Of a stretch of DNA of 64,000 nt, positions 49,651 to 62,811 are shown one piece after another. The notes below the pieces were generated by a model. The model searched no databases, was not told where the DNA came from, and was given only the letters and a program-made list of their open reading frames with translations. Both the position numbers and the translations under genes were made by a program. The stretch's first letter is position 1. Every line of letters starts with the position of its first letter. Source of the stretch: Pithys albifrons albifrons (Eukaryota; Chordata; Aves; Passeriformes; Thamnophilidae); contig NC_092464.1 in the NCBI RefSeq assembly GCF_047495875.1, positions 8,156,737-8,220,736 of the forward strand, in the 5' to 3' direction.

Positions 49651-50199
49651 GTGGGACAAGACTCCAGTGCACAGCCTACCACTCAGATTGCCAGTTTCTG
49701 TTTTATTTCTCCACGAAATGCTATTATGTTTGACATTTATGCATGTTCACCACTATAATTTCCAATTGTATTATTGAAATAAAGAATGGTATGTGCAAGC
49801 CACAAATGATAACTCATTTAGTGCTTTCCTTGTGGCTTTGGCTCATCATGGTTTTTTGACTTAGCAAAGACTTGGCAATTGCACAATGGGGCACCGTGAG
49901 GAAATAAAAACCAAACCCAAACCAGTTTTGGATGATAAATTTAAATTAGTTGAATTTTCTTTGCAGTGGATGTGTGCAGCAGCCATGTAAGGCAGGTTCC
50001 CAAATGGGGTGTTTCTTGTCTTTGTGCATCCAAGCAGACTGCATGGAATAGGCTGTGAGGGAAACTGTGTGACATGATAGTTTTCTGGTACTTTGTAGCA
50101 TGGGCAAAAATGTGCATAAGGTTCAGTTCTCAGAGATCAGGCTGTTTCCAAAGGTAACATGAAGAAATAACACAAGAATTTGGATAAAGTGTAAGTTAG

Positions 50200-51440
50200 A
50201 CTGAGGCACAGATGAACTTGCAACAAGCAAGGCACCTAAAGAAAACAAGAAAATGTACTACAAATACATTAGGAACATGTGAAAGGCAGAAGAAAGTGGA
50301 ACCAATTACTTAATGTGGAAAGGAGATAAGATGGCTTAGAAAAGCTAAAATTTTTATTGTCCTTTATTTCAATCTTCTCAAAAAAAATTTGTGACCCTTT
50401 GATTAAAGAGGTTAAATTTAACAAGGAAATAGATGACTAGGTGAAAACAGGGGAGGAGAAAACACTTCAAAATATGTAGATAAATCACATTCATTTACTT
50501 TGGGTGTGTCTGACTAAAATTACCTGTGAGAATGAACTACACTTGGGGAATGAACCACAAGGAGGGAAGAAGAAGTCTCAGAGAATGGTGACGAGTCAAC
50601 CTGACTCCAATAGCCCAAAGGAGAACGGATCTATTCAATAATAACCCAGTGGACCATAATAAGGAGATAAAAATAGACCCTGTGGATTTGTCAAATATGA
50701 ATTGCATCATCCCTGTAAAAGGATAAGATCTGCCATAAAAAGTGGTAGGTGTGACATATCTTGAATTTAGTATGGCTTTCGACACCATTCCAAATGATAT
50801 TTCCCAAGTAACTTAGAGGAAAATGCATCAGGGTACAATCATCTTGAAGTGGGTGTAGAGCTGCCCAAAAAACCTATTGATGGTTTGCTGTTGAACTGGG
50901 AGAGCATTTCACTGAAATGTATCTAAGCATCTAACAGTGGGCCTGGTTGTTGTCAATATTTTCAGTGATTTGGATGATGGAGGAAAATCTACCCTTTTAA
51001 CATTTCCTTTTGATGCCAGCCTGGGATGGGTTACAGACACTGCAAAATACAGAATTAGAATACAGAATGACATGGATATCCTTGCCAAATTGCCTAAAAA
51101 CATTAAAATAAAGTTAAATAAACAAAAATGCTAACTACATGGCTGAAGGAAATCAAATGTAGAGACATAAAATGGGGAATATTTCACTGGGCAGCATGGA
51201 GGGAACCAGTGTTAGATCATAAATTAGATAGACATTGTTAATGCAGCTGTAAAGATGTAAGGAATTTCATGAGGGAAGTTTTAATAAGGGTAGCTTGAGC
51301 AGGACGTAGGGAATAGTTACTCTGCTATAAATACCTTTTTTGTGCTTTCACATTTTTTGAACTATAAGCACAAATCAAACAGAATCCAGTGGAAAGCAAG
51401 AATGACAAGATTTAAAAACTAAACTAAACTAAACTAAGCC
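50200..51440 (+). mobile_element. Old CR1 LINE with degenerate reverse transcriptase
   Basis: A long, highly decayed CR1 copy. The left part still resembles the start of the ORF2 reverse-transcriptase region (TACATTAGGAACATGTGAAA, then a CTTTATTTCAATCTTCTCAA-like block). The middle keeps CAGTGGACCATAATAAGGAG and GTGTGACATATCTTGAATTT-AGTATGGCTTTCGACACCA. The frame 50937-51134 reads NIFSDLDDGG, then FPFDASLGW, then RIRIQNDMD. The catalytic FADD box is degraded to FPFD (51003-51014), losing the first aspartate. Stops and frameshifts break it everywhere. The tract is from an older CR1 lineage than the other copies and could not move. Exact ends are uncertain by about 50 bp. Confidence 0.85.
51415..51437 (+). 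repeat. (AAACT)n microsatellite, short
   Basis: Four to five AAACT units lie at the right border of the old CR1. It may be simple decay of the element's 3' region. Confidence 0.75.
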
Positions 51441-51445
51441 TGTTT

Positions 51446-53910
51446 GAAGGCTGAATTTGTTTGATTTAAAATGAGAGGATTTCAAGGCATTTCCAGTGCA
51501 GAAAAGCTTGTTAGAAAATGAAGAGCAGTGAGTCAGAAAGAGAAAAAGAGTGAATAGACTTTATTTTCAGTAAGAAAGATTTAAGTTTACTAGGAGGAAA
51601 AAAAATTCTAAAAATAATTACGCATTGGGACAAGTTTGAAGTGGCTGATAGCAGAAATAGGAAATGTGGCCTTGTCTGATTAAGGATACTGTGTTTAAAC
51701 CAATGATGCTCCTTAATATCCCTGAGCAAACTTTGTAATTGTGTTCACTATCCATCACTCAGGAATTCTCGTAATCACTGAGGCTGATGTAAAGCAAATT
51801 ATTGTCCAAGGCAGCTGCCATTTTTTGTGACTCATGCTTTCCCATCCTCAAAAATAGGGCAAGACTGCAATTCATCCTCTCAAAAGCATCAGATTCTTCT
51901 TTACTTTTTGCTGACTATTCCCTCTCAGTGTCTCAGATTCAACATATAGAAAACCTACAGTCGTTGATGCCTGGTGCCCAGTGAATGTTTAATGACATAA
52001 CTAAACAAAATCAAAACATGAATTACATTAATAGTGCATGTAGTTGTATAGATTTCTATTGAATAATACAAAATATTTTACCCAACATGAAACTTGACTT
52101 AAAAAAAAATTAACAAGGGCAGTTTGCACTGCAGGTTTCCAGATGACAGTTAGTTCTGTTCAGGGTAATTTCCTTGTGAGCCTTAGGGTGGGTAGGTGTG
52201 AGTAGAACTGTGTTATGCCAAAGCTCATGAATAAAACTCTAGTCCTGCTGGTATCAGTGTTCAAAGTTCTGGTGCCTTCTTTGAAGGGAAAATTGGACCA
52301 AAAAGAGTAAAGAAATGAAATGAAGCCATTTTGAAACTTGGGAAGAAGAGTAAGTCACAACAGTGATGCCTGAAGTCCCCCGAATAGCTGGCCAATATAA
52401 GCCCCAAGGGATGTGCTCTGCCGAGCCAAGACAGGTGTGTTTTCCTGCTCACTGGCAGGAGGAGTTAAATACCCTTCACAGATGAAGGTGTTGCAGAATT
52501 ATCAGCACTCCCAGTCTTTGTTTGCTGAAATGTGTAGAGGTCACAGGCAATATTTCAGTGAAGATCAAGGTTTAACCTTCAGTCTCACACAGGGACAGAA
52601 GTCTTTTTATTTCTCTCCTATATACAAGGAAGTTATGAGGGTAAATCTAAAGAACTTTGTAATATCTTTATACCTTTAGTAGGTAATATACTTTTAATAA
52701 CTATCAGGGATAACTGTAATTTGCATCTTACAGATGTTTTACAAAGAGAGGTTTTCTGGGAAAGGGACATGTCTAGTGCCTGGTGGATTTAACATATACT
52801 GAAACACATGCATTGTTTTGGGGGAAAAAATAAAGAAAGCTGTTCCAATCCAAAACTGGTTTAAATCCAAAAGATTTTAATTGATCAGTAAATGAAAAAA
52901 AAAAAAACACCAAAAAACCAACACCCCAAAAATCAGTTCTATCACTTTTTTGATCCTAGATTCAGGCTGCACTTTGAGAAAGTGATGAGGGTTATACCAT
53001 TTTAAAGAAAGAAAACTAATTCCATTTTCAGACAGTCCCTTTCTTATCATTCCTGTTTATGAGAAAACAAATGCATAATGCAACATAGACCTTTGTATGG
53101 TGTAAATTCTGTTTGAAATTGAAAGGCATTCCATCTCAGAAATGGCAGGCTGTTCTGTGAAGTTAAATATGAGCTTGAAAATATGAAAATAAACTAGGCC
53201 TTTTCATTCTTACTAGTAAACTTTAAAAAATAAAATTTAATACCCTTGAAGGACAAATGATTCAGAGCACTGGAAGCAGAAAGCATCTATGGATTTGGGT
53301 CATGCACTCAATTATTAGTTCTAAACTTAAGCATAGATATGGGATACACTCTTAGTTCTTTATATATTAAAGCCTGGATCTAAACTCCATACTTTTGTCT
53401 CAACTTGATAGTGAGATATTGAGAAGGGACTTCTGTTAGTGTCATTGATTGAGTTGCTGATTTATTGCATCCTTATCATTGATCATGAAGTTCTCAGTCT
53501 GTGAAATTTATTCCACACACACCAGGAGAAGTTGGTATTTATGAAATCAAATGTACTGAAACTCAGACAGTTGTGCCTTTCGCAAATGCAGTTTCAGTTT
53601 GATACATCATGAAATTTAAACATACATTTGTGATCATAAGCTCAGTGGAGGAAATTACTCATGTCTGAGGATGGGCTTCTGTTTTTTTTGAAATCCACAG
53701 TTTTTAACCTCATACCTAATTCTGTTAATTTGTAATTTCATTTGCCTGCATGCTAGCCATGGTTTAATAGTGAAGTTTCATTATATGAAAGAAAGATACT
53801 TTCTTGTGCTCAATACACGCAGTAAAGCTTTTGGATTCCTATTTCTGAAAAACACCTTCTTTCTTCTTTCTCCTTTCTTTGTTTCTTCTTTCTTCTTGTC
53901 TACTTAGCAG
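51446..53910. other. AT-rich unique DNA, no gene recognised
   Basis: Only short open frames and A-runs (for example near 52894-52906) are present. The last 60 bp (53850-53910) are a strong pyrimidine tract leading into the possible exon at 53911. Confidence 0.5.
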
Positions 53911-53999
53911 ATATTTAAAGAGAAATTCTTCTTGCCCCCTTACTTGTGGTCTGAAGCATCCAAAACAGACTATGAAATGCAGAGGTTGCAATCTCCATG
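53911..53999 (+). other. Possible coding exon after a very strong acceptor
   Basis: About 45 pyrimidine-rich bases (TTCTTTCTTCTTTCTCC and more) lead into TACTTAGCAG, one of the best acceptor-like sites in the window. The 89 nt that follow are open in two frames. Frame one reads IFKEKFFLPPYLWSEASKTD and onwards; frame two reads a cysteine-containing peptide with CPLTCG and MKCRGC. The donor CCATG then gtaata (54000) is only moderate. No family is recognised in either frame, and two open frames make the coding evidence weak. Confidence 0.18.
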
Positions 54000-56900
54000 G
54001 TAATAAACAATGTTATTTCATAGCTTTGTCACAGAAGGAAGTTGATCTTCTTTTATTATATTTTCTTCATTCAAGGGCATGCTCAGATTTAAGAAGGATT
54101 TTATAAGGTATTTCAGGGCTATTGATCAAACCAAATGCAGGTGTTGGCATTTTTTCTCCATCTGCAACTAGTCAGGAAAACATACATGAAATTGGAAGCA
54201 CTTTGACCGCAGTGATGTGTTTATTTCTACTCAGATTTGGCTCTCATACCTCATATCTTTCAGTAGAAACAAAGTGGAAAAAGTTTAAGAAAAGATAAAT
54301 GAGGGAAAGTGTTTTTTTGGTTCAGACTCAGAAGTCCTTACTTCCAACATAGAATTCATATTGTAGTCTGAAAAAGATTGAGTACTTTGTACCTCCTCTA
54401 AAATAGGAATACATTTCTTTATTTCTGTTTGTAAACTCTTTTGTCACTTGAGGTTTGTCACTCTTGTGGAGAGCATTCTTAGACCACTTTTCTATAACAC
54501 TTAATGGTCAAGGTATAGAAGTGATTGCAGAATTAGTATAAACACATGGATCTGGGGTTTGATGTTAGCACTCAGAGTATAAGCACAATAAAAAAATCAA
54601 AAGTAGCTAAAACACAGATTATGGCAGATACTTAATTTGAAGGGCCACACTTCATGCCTCATATCTTGATGGTGAGGAAATAATTTTCATAAAAATCTCA
54701 GTGTAGTTTTATTCCATCAAAAATAAAGAATTCCTTCTGAAAGAAGAAAACAACTAGGAGAACCACAACAACCCCCCGCAGGTTCTACTTCAGGGAATCA
54801 GACATTCAGAAAGCCTTCTGAATTCCATGCAGCAGGAACTTATGTGGGTAAAATGTGATCAAAACACTGTGTGATAGGCTCATCTTCATGCACCACACAC
54901 CTATCAGTTCAGTTAGCCTCTCTCTGTCTGATGAGATAATTACACTGAGAGCATGATGATGTGCTGTTTTAAGCCTGCCATTGCCGATGGCTTATTATTT
55001 TGTCTACTTTGACTTAAAAAGGTGAAAAGAATGTGCAACCAGAATGCACAAACTGCTGGTCCCTCTGACAGAAAGTCTGACCTACCAGATTTTCTGTAAC
55101 AGCCTGACTAGAATATCTGAAGAGGGAAGAACAAGAGTGTCTTGGAAGCAAAGAATGAACCCCTGATTTCTCCCTGTGCAGACAGCTCATTTGAAGTGCA
55201 AAGTGCTTTCTTCTGTGTGTGCCAGAGGAGCCTGAGCTGTCCCGGACAGGTACTCAGAGGAGGATCTGACCCCTCTTGCTCCATACCTGGTCTTCTAACA
55301 TATTTGCCAAATATAGAACTTTTCAACATCTGTATCTGCTTCACCTAGGCAGCCCCACTGCCTTACAGAATGACGCCGGCCCTTGAAACTATAAACCATT
55401 TTCAAAATTAATTTTCATGAGAGCACTTTGTATCATTCAGCATAATTACTATGCCTATTCCAAGAACTGTGGTGAGACAAATTCACCCTTGTGCCTTCTG
55501 GTAAGGTGTTTGTAACATTAGTGGTCAACACATTTTCCACTTTGTGACTTCCAAAGCCCTGAAGTTACTTGATCATCTTTAAAAACAATGTCAAAGATGG
55601 TCATATATAACAGAAGGAGCAACTCACCCTTACTTGAGGCTTTGAATTAAATTCCAACTCCCCTATAGTGCCCATGGTTTTAAATACCTTTGAATGCATG
55701 CGGTGATGACCAGCACCTGTCTCTATGGGAGGATGTTGAGATAAACCCTACAATATTTTGGGCAGTTGCCTGCTAAAGAAGAGCAATTGATCTTAAGTTC
55801 AGACTGGGACATGGGAAGGTTTTCTCCTTCCTTCCCTCCTCCCCTGGCAATGAACTTGTCCCTTGTGCCACAGGGCCCAAGTGGGAACTGAGCTGACTTT
55901 AGTGAAAGGGATGTTTAAGAAACAAAACCTTCAGCCCCAGTTCAGTGTAAATGCTCTGAGTGAGCCCATCAAAGAAGCTGGCAGCTACATAAAGGCATCT
56001 CAGACTATACAACACTGCAGTTTTTCTTCTGTGGTTCATAGATGTCAGATCATGTTTCTTTGAAGATGTTCCTTTAGTTCTCTCCATCTCTGGTAGTGAC
56101 ACCTGAGAAGGATGAAATCTGCAATTTTCTCATGGTCAATCAAGATATTTAGGCAGTGGTAGTTTAATTAGAAAAGACAATAACACCATTGTGCTTTGGG
56201 TTGCATTCTTATAGAGCATTAAAGTCCCAGTAAATGGCATGTCCTTTGGTTAAAGACAGATGTTTCCAGAACAGGAAAATCTTGGCTGCCAGAACCATTA
56301 GTCCACGGACATGCTATCCTAATAAAGCAGTCAAGGTCACTGTTCACCTATCTACATTCCCAAAATACAGCCTCTAAATTACCTTCAGCTGAAAGGCAAT
56401 ATTATTTTTAAAGCTTTTTTTAAATAAGATCCCACCAGGCTTGGTTCTGTACAAACACAGAACAGACAGATGGTCCATGCCCTGGAGAGCTGGACTCTGA
56501 GACCTCACATTTCTCCTGGTGACTTTATGTGTTTTCTCTGATTAGGACATAAGCACTGTCAGGCCAGGAGACCTTGTTAAATCCTCCTTCCTCCAGCTTC
56601 TTCCATATGTATGCAACATTCAGCAGAGACTGGGACTTGTGATTTTTTTTCTTTTTCTTTCACAGCCCAGTACTACTTCATAAACTTTCAGAGTCTGAAT
56701 GGGACTGAGTCAGTGTAATCCTTCCTTGTTATTGCATCCTCTGAAAGCTCTATCAATTGTCTGTTGCATTATTCCTTATCTGTAAGCAAACTGGCCCTCT
56801 GGATGGAGGTAGAAACATTTAATACATAATCTACTATTCAAAATTACACTTTGATGTCAAGTAAGTTGTAGGATATGCAATTGTACTGCTTCATGTTAAT

Positions 56901-57299
56901 AAAACACAGATATAATATTAGCATACTTGCTGTCTTTTTTTAATAAATTAAACCTTATTTTTGTCTCCAAATAGACAAATAGATCATACAGGCTGAAACA
57001 TAAAGGAATCGGCTTGCATTTGTTGTAGAGAAGAAATTCCCTCTCTTTCTTTCCCTTTGCTATCCTTTTTACTTGAGTTGGCAATAAAGTTTTATGCCTT
57101 TTCAAAACTTGCCATGGCATTTTTGTTTCACTCTTTGGGTCTTCTTTCCTTTCTCTCTGCCATCACCTCTCTAGAGGTGAGAAAAGGTTGGTTTGTGCCT
57201 TTTCCCTGTCTTTCAGATTTATTGGAAAAGAAGAAGGGAGAGAAAAAAGGGAAGACAGACCAGGGAAGAGGGTGGGGGAAAAGGAAACATTCTATTTCA
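54000..57299. other. Unique DNA, no gene recognised
   Basis: Open frames are below 95 codons and without domains. The block at 54880-55020 is noted as a possible enhancer. No repeats were identified. Confidence 0.5.
54880..55020. promoter_or_regulatory. Possible conserved non-coding element
   Basis: The sequence CTGATGAGATAATTACACTG, then GAGCATGATGATGTGCTG, then GCCTGCCATTGCCGATGGC, then TTATTATTTTGTC is complex, homeodomain-core-rich and keeps a CpG. It resembles conserved enhancer sequence. Inference from texture only. Confidence 0.25.
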
Positions 57300-57600
57300 G
57301 TATGGTTTTGCTTGATATTTTCTAAAATCTAGAATCTATCTAAGTAAAGCTAAATCTAAATAAATCTAATAGTAAGACAATTAATGTCACAATTATATTA
57401 CAACCATTAACCATTACTTTTTGTCATTAAATATCATTCATTATAAATAATAATAATAAGCAAATAATTATCTAAATCTAATATCTAATAAATCTAGATA
57501 TTTTCAAAATCTAAAATATTTTCTAAAATCTTAATTTTAATTTGAAAAATTAACACAGAAAATATATTTTTAAAAATCCTTATTACTTATATTGGAAATG
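57300..57600. repeat. AT-rich low-complexity, degenerate TCTAAA-type repeats
   Basis: Roughly 300 bp are dominated by A and T, with many imperfect copies of AATCTA/CTAAAT (for example TAAATCTAAATAAATCTAAT and CTAAATCTAATATCTAATAA) and a short (ATA)n run near 57446. It is probably an old decayed microsatellite. No coding potential. Confidence 0.7.
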
Positions 57601-60400
57601 TTGTAGTGGATTTTTTAAAGCTCTGTTGTGAGGGGTTTTTGTTTAATTTTTCTTTCTATTTTTTCATCTGAAAAATAGATTAGTGTATTATGTCTCTTTT
57701 CAGCAGACACCACTCTGAGTCCTAGTTCCCTACTCACTCTTCTTAGACTGTAGAGTATTGAAGTGCAGAAGGTACTTCCCATACTTCTATACATGTGTCT
57801 TCATTACATGCAGATTTTAATTTCATTGGGACAGAGGCTGCATCATTTGCCTTTTATGTTTGTACCACCCCAACTCAGTGGGATTTATTAAAGCAGGGAT
57901 CGTGCTCATCAGGCTTTTTGTTTATCAGCTTGTTGCTCCTAATTTCTACATCTTCTCTATCTTTCTATATTTTCTGCCTGTTTCTCCATCACTGCCCAGT
58001 TTTCTGAGTGCTTAGTCTTCCTTAGTGGCCACCACGTTCTTTTACTGTCCTGGTATTCACTGCCTCCTTTGGCTTATCTATACCCAGAAGTCAAGTTACT
58101 TCTGTGCTCACCTTCCCTTCTTTCCTTCCAGCCTCTCCAAGTCACATTTCTCCCTGCACTGTGCTGGTTTCCCCAGGGAACAGTGTAATGTGGATCGTGA
58201 TGTTCAAATCATCAGCACTTGTACCCCCTGATAATTAAAGGGTTAGTAAAATAATGCACTGCTAAGTGTGAAGGATGTCAGATTAAAGGTTATGCAATGA
58301 ACTCAATTAAACTGACAGTAGAGAGCTGGGGAGACAGGAGTTCAGTTTCTTATCCCAGCTGGCAGTTATTTTACTTCCCTATCTGTCATCAAAGAGAAAA
58401 AAAGCTAAACCCTAGAGACATCCCTAACTGCCACTGCAAATATTCTCATGAATGTACAATAAAATCCTTGGCACGCAGATAGGACTTATACCTTCTAAGC
58501 AGTGTACTTGACAGCCCTTAATCCTGTTGATTTAAGGCATTCTCTGAATATTCACTGTACATTTCTGTAAGAATGTCTGAGAAGTGGGACAGGGGATTTT
58601 CCATCAAAAATGTACAGAAGCATGGAATGCATTTTGCAGCTTGCAGTTGTAGATTGTCCTGAAAGTAAACAGAGAGGTTTTGGAAGATAAGAGGAAATGC
58701 CTCAGATCCAATTACATATAAAAGAAGTGACCTCAAAGTCAGCTGGTTTTGTAAGTCACAAACAGCATGTCAGCTTTTGGCCTCTCTATACTGTAGCTGA
58801 CCATATGATTCACCATGAATATAATCACATTTATAGATATTAAACTCGAAAGGACTGTCTGATCTGCTTTCCTGCATGCAGAGGTCATTAAACCTCCCCT
58901 TGACATACCTGTATTCACCCAATGATTTCCAACAGAGACATGGATTTTAAAACATACTGGGGAAACCAAAACCAAAGAAGAAAATTATGGATGCAGTATA
59001 GCTCCTTTGCTGTGGCCTAAAAGTTAATGTTTTAGAAAAAAAAATGCTATTTAGGCATTTCTGGTTTGTAGTTAGAATAAATATGATCATGTATCCTTGC
59101 TGTGTAATGATGTGAGTGGACAAAAATTGTTCTGTCCTTTTACGTAGAGGTATTTTAAATACGACTTTTGGGTTGGGGATTTTTGTTGTTGTTTGTTTGT
59201 TTTATTTTCTTACAGAATTTTAACAAGATTGGGAAATGAGGTAGTTCTCTGGTCACTGTAGTCTTCCTAGCTGCCTGCTCTGAACAGCCACTCCATGCCA
59301 TATGTGTGTCAGCCCCTTTGGTAATATTGGTAGGTGCTGGAGGGAGCTTAAATTGACAAGTTAAGACTGAATACCAATGTCTGCAGGACTGTCTGAAGTC
59401 CCATTACATCCTGTGCATAACTAGCCAATGGAGTCAATTGTGCCTGGAGAAATAATTTTCAGGCTAATATAGGTCCTTAATTTCAGATATTTTAATTTGC
59501 GAGTTGAATCTTTCCCTTAGTGTCCCACCAGTGTGTGATGACAGTCCCTGACAACCAGGCACAGATTTCCTGGAGGAGCTGTGGGAATTTTAGCCTTGTT
59601 TCCATCCCACAGTACCCACCTGTGGGTCTGGGCATTTGACCTTTCTGTGTCAGGTGCCACATTTAGGGAGCTGTAGGGAAGCTGTGTCTCGGAACAACCT
59701 CCCAATCATATCAGGGATAAAGGGGTGGAGAGCTAAATCTTTTCCTCTTTAGAAGCTCTGAGTTAGGTAAGACCTGCCTTCATCAGAGTTGTTTCCACCT
59801 CTGATGTTCCAGATCATTAATTACCTCAGCCTTCACCAGGGAGTTGGTCACCTCCCCCAGCCTGTTGCTCTTTATGAGTATAGTTACTAAAAGACATTTT
59901 GCTCCCCACCCTAGAAGAGGTGCAGCAGCACAAGCGACACTGCCAGGAGATTAAGGACAGCATTGTATTAGTAACACAACAATCTCCCTGTTCATGGAGG
60001 AGAAGTAAGAAAATAAAGAATCAAACTGTCCTTGCAGCAATTTCAATGTTATTTCATAGCTCCCCAGAGCATGTCAGGCAGCTGTGACATAGTCTTAACT
60101 TCCAACAGCTTCCAATGTAAACCTAACTACACATTATTGCAGCACATGGTTTATCAGAGAACATCTCCCTGGAGGTTGTTCAGAGAACTTTTCCCTGTGG
60201 TTGAAGGTCAGGGAACCAGCTTGCCCTTTGTGTCTACTCATCCTGGTCCTCAACCAGACTGCCCACAGTCATCCTGATGGACAGAAAAGGGCTTCTGAAG
60301 TAACCATTCATCAGAGTTCAGGTTGCAGGGAAGTAGCTGTTACTTGAGTTGCTTTCTCTAAGGGCTTATCACCTTAACTAAACTTATACAGAAAAATAAT
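57601..60400. other. Unique DNA, no gene recognised
   Basis: No repeats or exons are recognised. The part at 58180-58330 (GTGGATCGTGATGTTCAAAT, CTGATAATTAAAGGG, ATAATGCACTGCTAAG) has the look of a conserved element. Confidence 0.45.
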
Positions 60401-60414
60401 CTCCATTTAAGATT

Positions 60415-60481
60415 TTTATTTACTCTGTTTTGATTGATGTTTTCTTTCTTTTTTTTAATCTGCTAGACCCTTGACTTTATT
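60415..60481 (-). terminator. Possible polyadenylation signals (two AATAAA, minus strand)
   Basis: AATAAA is present on the minus strand at 60481-60476 and again at 60420-60415, about 290 and 350 bp after the stop of the possible terminal exon at 60772-60916. The first is followed by an A-rich run. AATAAA is frequent by chance in AT-rich DNA, so this supports the exon only weakly. Confidence 0.3.
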
Positions 60482-60771
60482 ATTTTCTTGTGTGAAATGG
60501 GTTTTCTTTATAGAAAAAGTGCCAACATTACTAACAATATTATTTTACATATCTGAGAGGTTCATTAGAAATCAGTACAGTTTAGCAATAACTCCTTCTA
60601 TTATAAAAGCCAATACATTTCATATACCATCTGGAACTAGGCAGTGAATTCTCTCAATTATTTTAGGCATATAATTAAACTCAGTGGAAATAATGGTTTT
60701 CTAAAATACTTTGGCAACAGTTCTGGCACTTTACAAAGCATAAAAATTTATGAGAAAGTCCAAGTTATTTA

Positions 60772-60916
60772 TCATACTTTCATCTTCTTTCGAGTGATGC
60801 CTTTCTTCTTGATGGGCTCTTGATGGGCTTGTTTGTTAGGATACAGAAAAGTGCTGCTCTCAAAGTGATTTGCTCCTGTAACACCTTCCTCTAGTTTCTT
60901 TTTCAAAGTGATAACT
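60772..60916 (-). other. Possible terminal coding exon, basic C-terminus
   Basis: On the minus strand CTCCCTTTTATGTTTGTTTCAG (a good acceptor) ends at 60917. One base and 47 codons follow to a TGA at 60774-60772. The peptide starts like the end of a coiled coil (VITLKKKLEEG) and finishes with a lysine-rich tail (EPIKKKGITRKKMKV), retaining a CpG in the Arg codon. AATAAA signals follow the stop. I do not recognise the protein. The frame stays open for about 28 codons upstream of the acceptor, so openness alone is not strong evidence. A weak chain of upstream blocks (63856-63805, 62499-62283, 61998-61854) has compatible phases up to the last junction, where the standard splice would create an immediate TGA. 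Confidence 0.25.
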
Positions 60917-62811
60917 CTGAAACAAACATAAAAGGGAGCTATACTCTTTGCACTTGTAAAGGTGGAATATGTATTTTTTTTGGCATTCCTTTATACAGAT
61001 ACCGATTTATAAGATTCCAACATATTCCATATTCCTAATGCAATGGAATAATGCAGAACACACTGAAGTTAATCTGGCCCATACTAGTTACAAATGGTGT
61101 GGGTTTGCTGCCTCCTTCCACCCAGGTGGCAGCCTCTGATCCTGGAAAGCCCCACAGAGGAAATAAGGCACTGCTCAGGAGGAAAAAATAACGTACGCTC
61201 AGCAGCCCTTGACAGTAGGTCTACAAACATAACTGAACATTTTAGCTGGGAAATTTGCATTTTCTTTCACTTTTTTTTCCCACAAGTTTAATTTTTCTTC
61301 ATGTGTTGTTAGAAAAAGGAGATGTGTCTTTCTATTCAATGTGTACTTGATCTCCAGACCTCGATTAAGCAAACAAATGAAAGCATGGCATCACTTGTTC
61401 TGTGGCAACACAAGAACAAGTGGCTTTTAAAATAACCTGTGATTCTGAGGCCAGATGGGATCTACTGAAGGTCAGGTTTTTCAGAAGTAGCAAGTTCAAA
61501 TAAAGCAATGGGACACCCAGTAAAAGATGACTGTTTTTCAGAAACATGGGCACTGACTATGCTGTTTCTTTCAGGATTCTTAATGACTGCATGTACTATT
61601 GTAAAGGATAAGCTTCAGGACACTGGATTTTATGTGACCATGTATCATTGCCAATGATGTAGTGACATTTCTTGGGCATGTCTTCAGACAAAGCAGAGAG
61701 ATAGAGAGCAGCAATGTCATTGCAACCAGATAAAATATATTTTATCTATGGATGTTTCAAGAAAAACTGCATCTGACCAGAGCATTACTTACAGAATACA
61801 GTAAAATAGTAAAAGAAAAAAAAGCAAAATAGTAAAACTCAGAATAAACTCACCAATATCTGAGTGTACATGTACATTCAATAGGTCTCTTAATGCACCT
61901 ATCATTTTTAGCATCCATAATCAGTGAGTTTTTATTCCATGTGTTTTCCTTGACCATTGAGGTTGACTTACTATCTAACTCTTTCTTTATGTAGCACACT
62001 ATTTATAGAAATACAGATCTTTAAAAAAGCCCAATTCTCTTCCTCAGTTGCTGGGCAAACATAGCAAGGAAGTTTTGGGGATTTTTTTTTTTTTTGCTTT
62101 TCTATGAGGATTAAGAAAGAGCAGCAATTTCCAAAGTTAGTTGTCACTGACAGCCATACTTCTCTCATAGTAGACTGTCAGCAGCCTTTAATCTGACAGG
62201 TTCAGATGTTTTTAGGTGAAACATGTTGCTCTATCTGTCAGACCATTTGCAGGTTTCAGGTGATAGTTTGAGAGTCACTTACATAGACCTTTAAACAAAA
62301 AATAGTAAGTCTGCAGCTCATACAAAGAGAACAACACAGGTGATTCACAAAGGTAAGCAATACAAATTATACAACAGTACAGAGACAAAACAGGTGCAAC
62401 ACAAAGTAATGCTATTATGAACCTTATTTGGTGCTTCAGCCAGTGAATCCTGACATTGACCTCCCCTGAAATTGACTTGTGCTTCACAGAGAAGCTGGAC
62501 TGAAAATTTGAGTTTGGGTTTTACTCCACTCAGTGGAGACCATTTGGCTGCAAGTCCAAGAGTGATGGAAAAAGTTGGGGGTTTTTTTGTTTTACTTCGT
62601 TTCTTTTTAATCAGATGAGTTTGATACTAATGCATTAAGAATGTTATGGGATGTTTAAACAGTGCAAGTGAATAGTAAAGGACAGCTTCCAAAAAACAAG
62701 TCCTTCCCAGGAGATAGCTGGAGCTCTGCTGGTACCTTACAGTTTGCTGGGTGGTGACATCTCCTGCATTTAGGCAACTGAAACAAACCCTAAGGATGGC
62801 ATCTGAACAGT
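60917..62811. other. Unique DNA with uncertain exon-like blocks
   Basis: Minus-strand blocks 62499-62283 (72 codons, with a strongly hydrophobic stretch including FIIALLCVAPVLSLYCC) and 61998-61854 (47 codons, five cysteines) have donors (gtaagtga and gtgagttt) but only fair acceptors. A plus-strand block at 61126-61214 has a strong acceptor (GCTGCCTCCTTCCACCCAG) and a moderate donor. No family is recognised. A T14 run is at 62082-62095. Confidence 0.3.

Noticed and set aside
54006..60058. An 18-nt match (CAATGTTATTTCATAGCT) near 54008 and 60045
   Set aside because: Flanks do not match; one such match in 64 kb of AT-rich DNA is close to chance.
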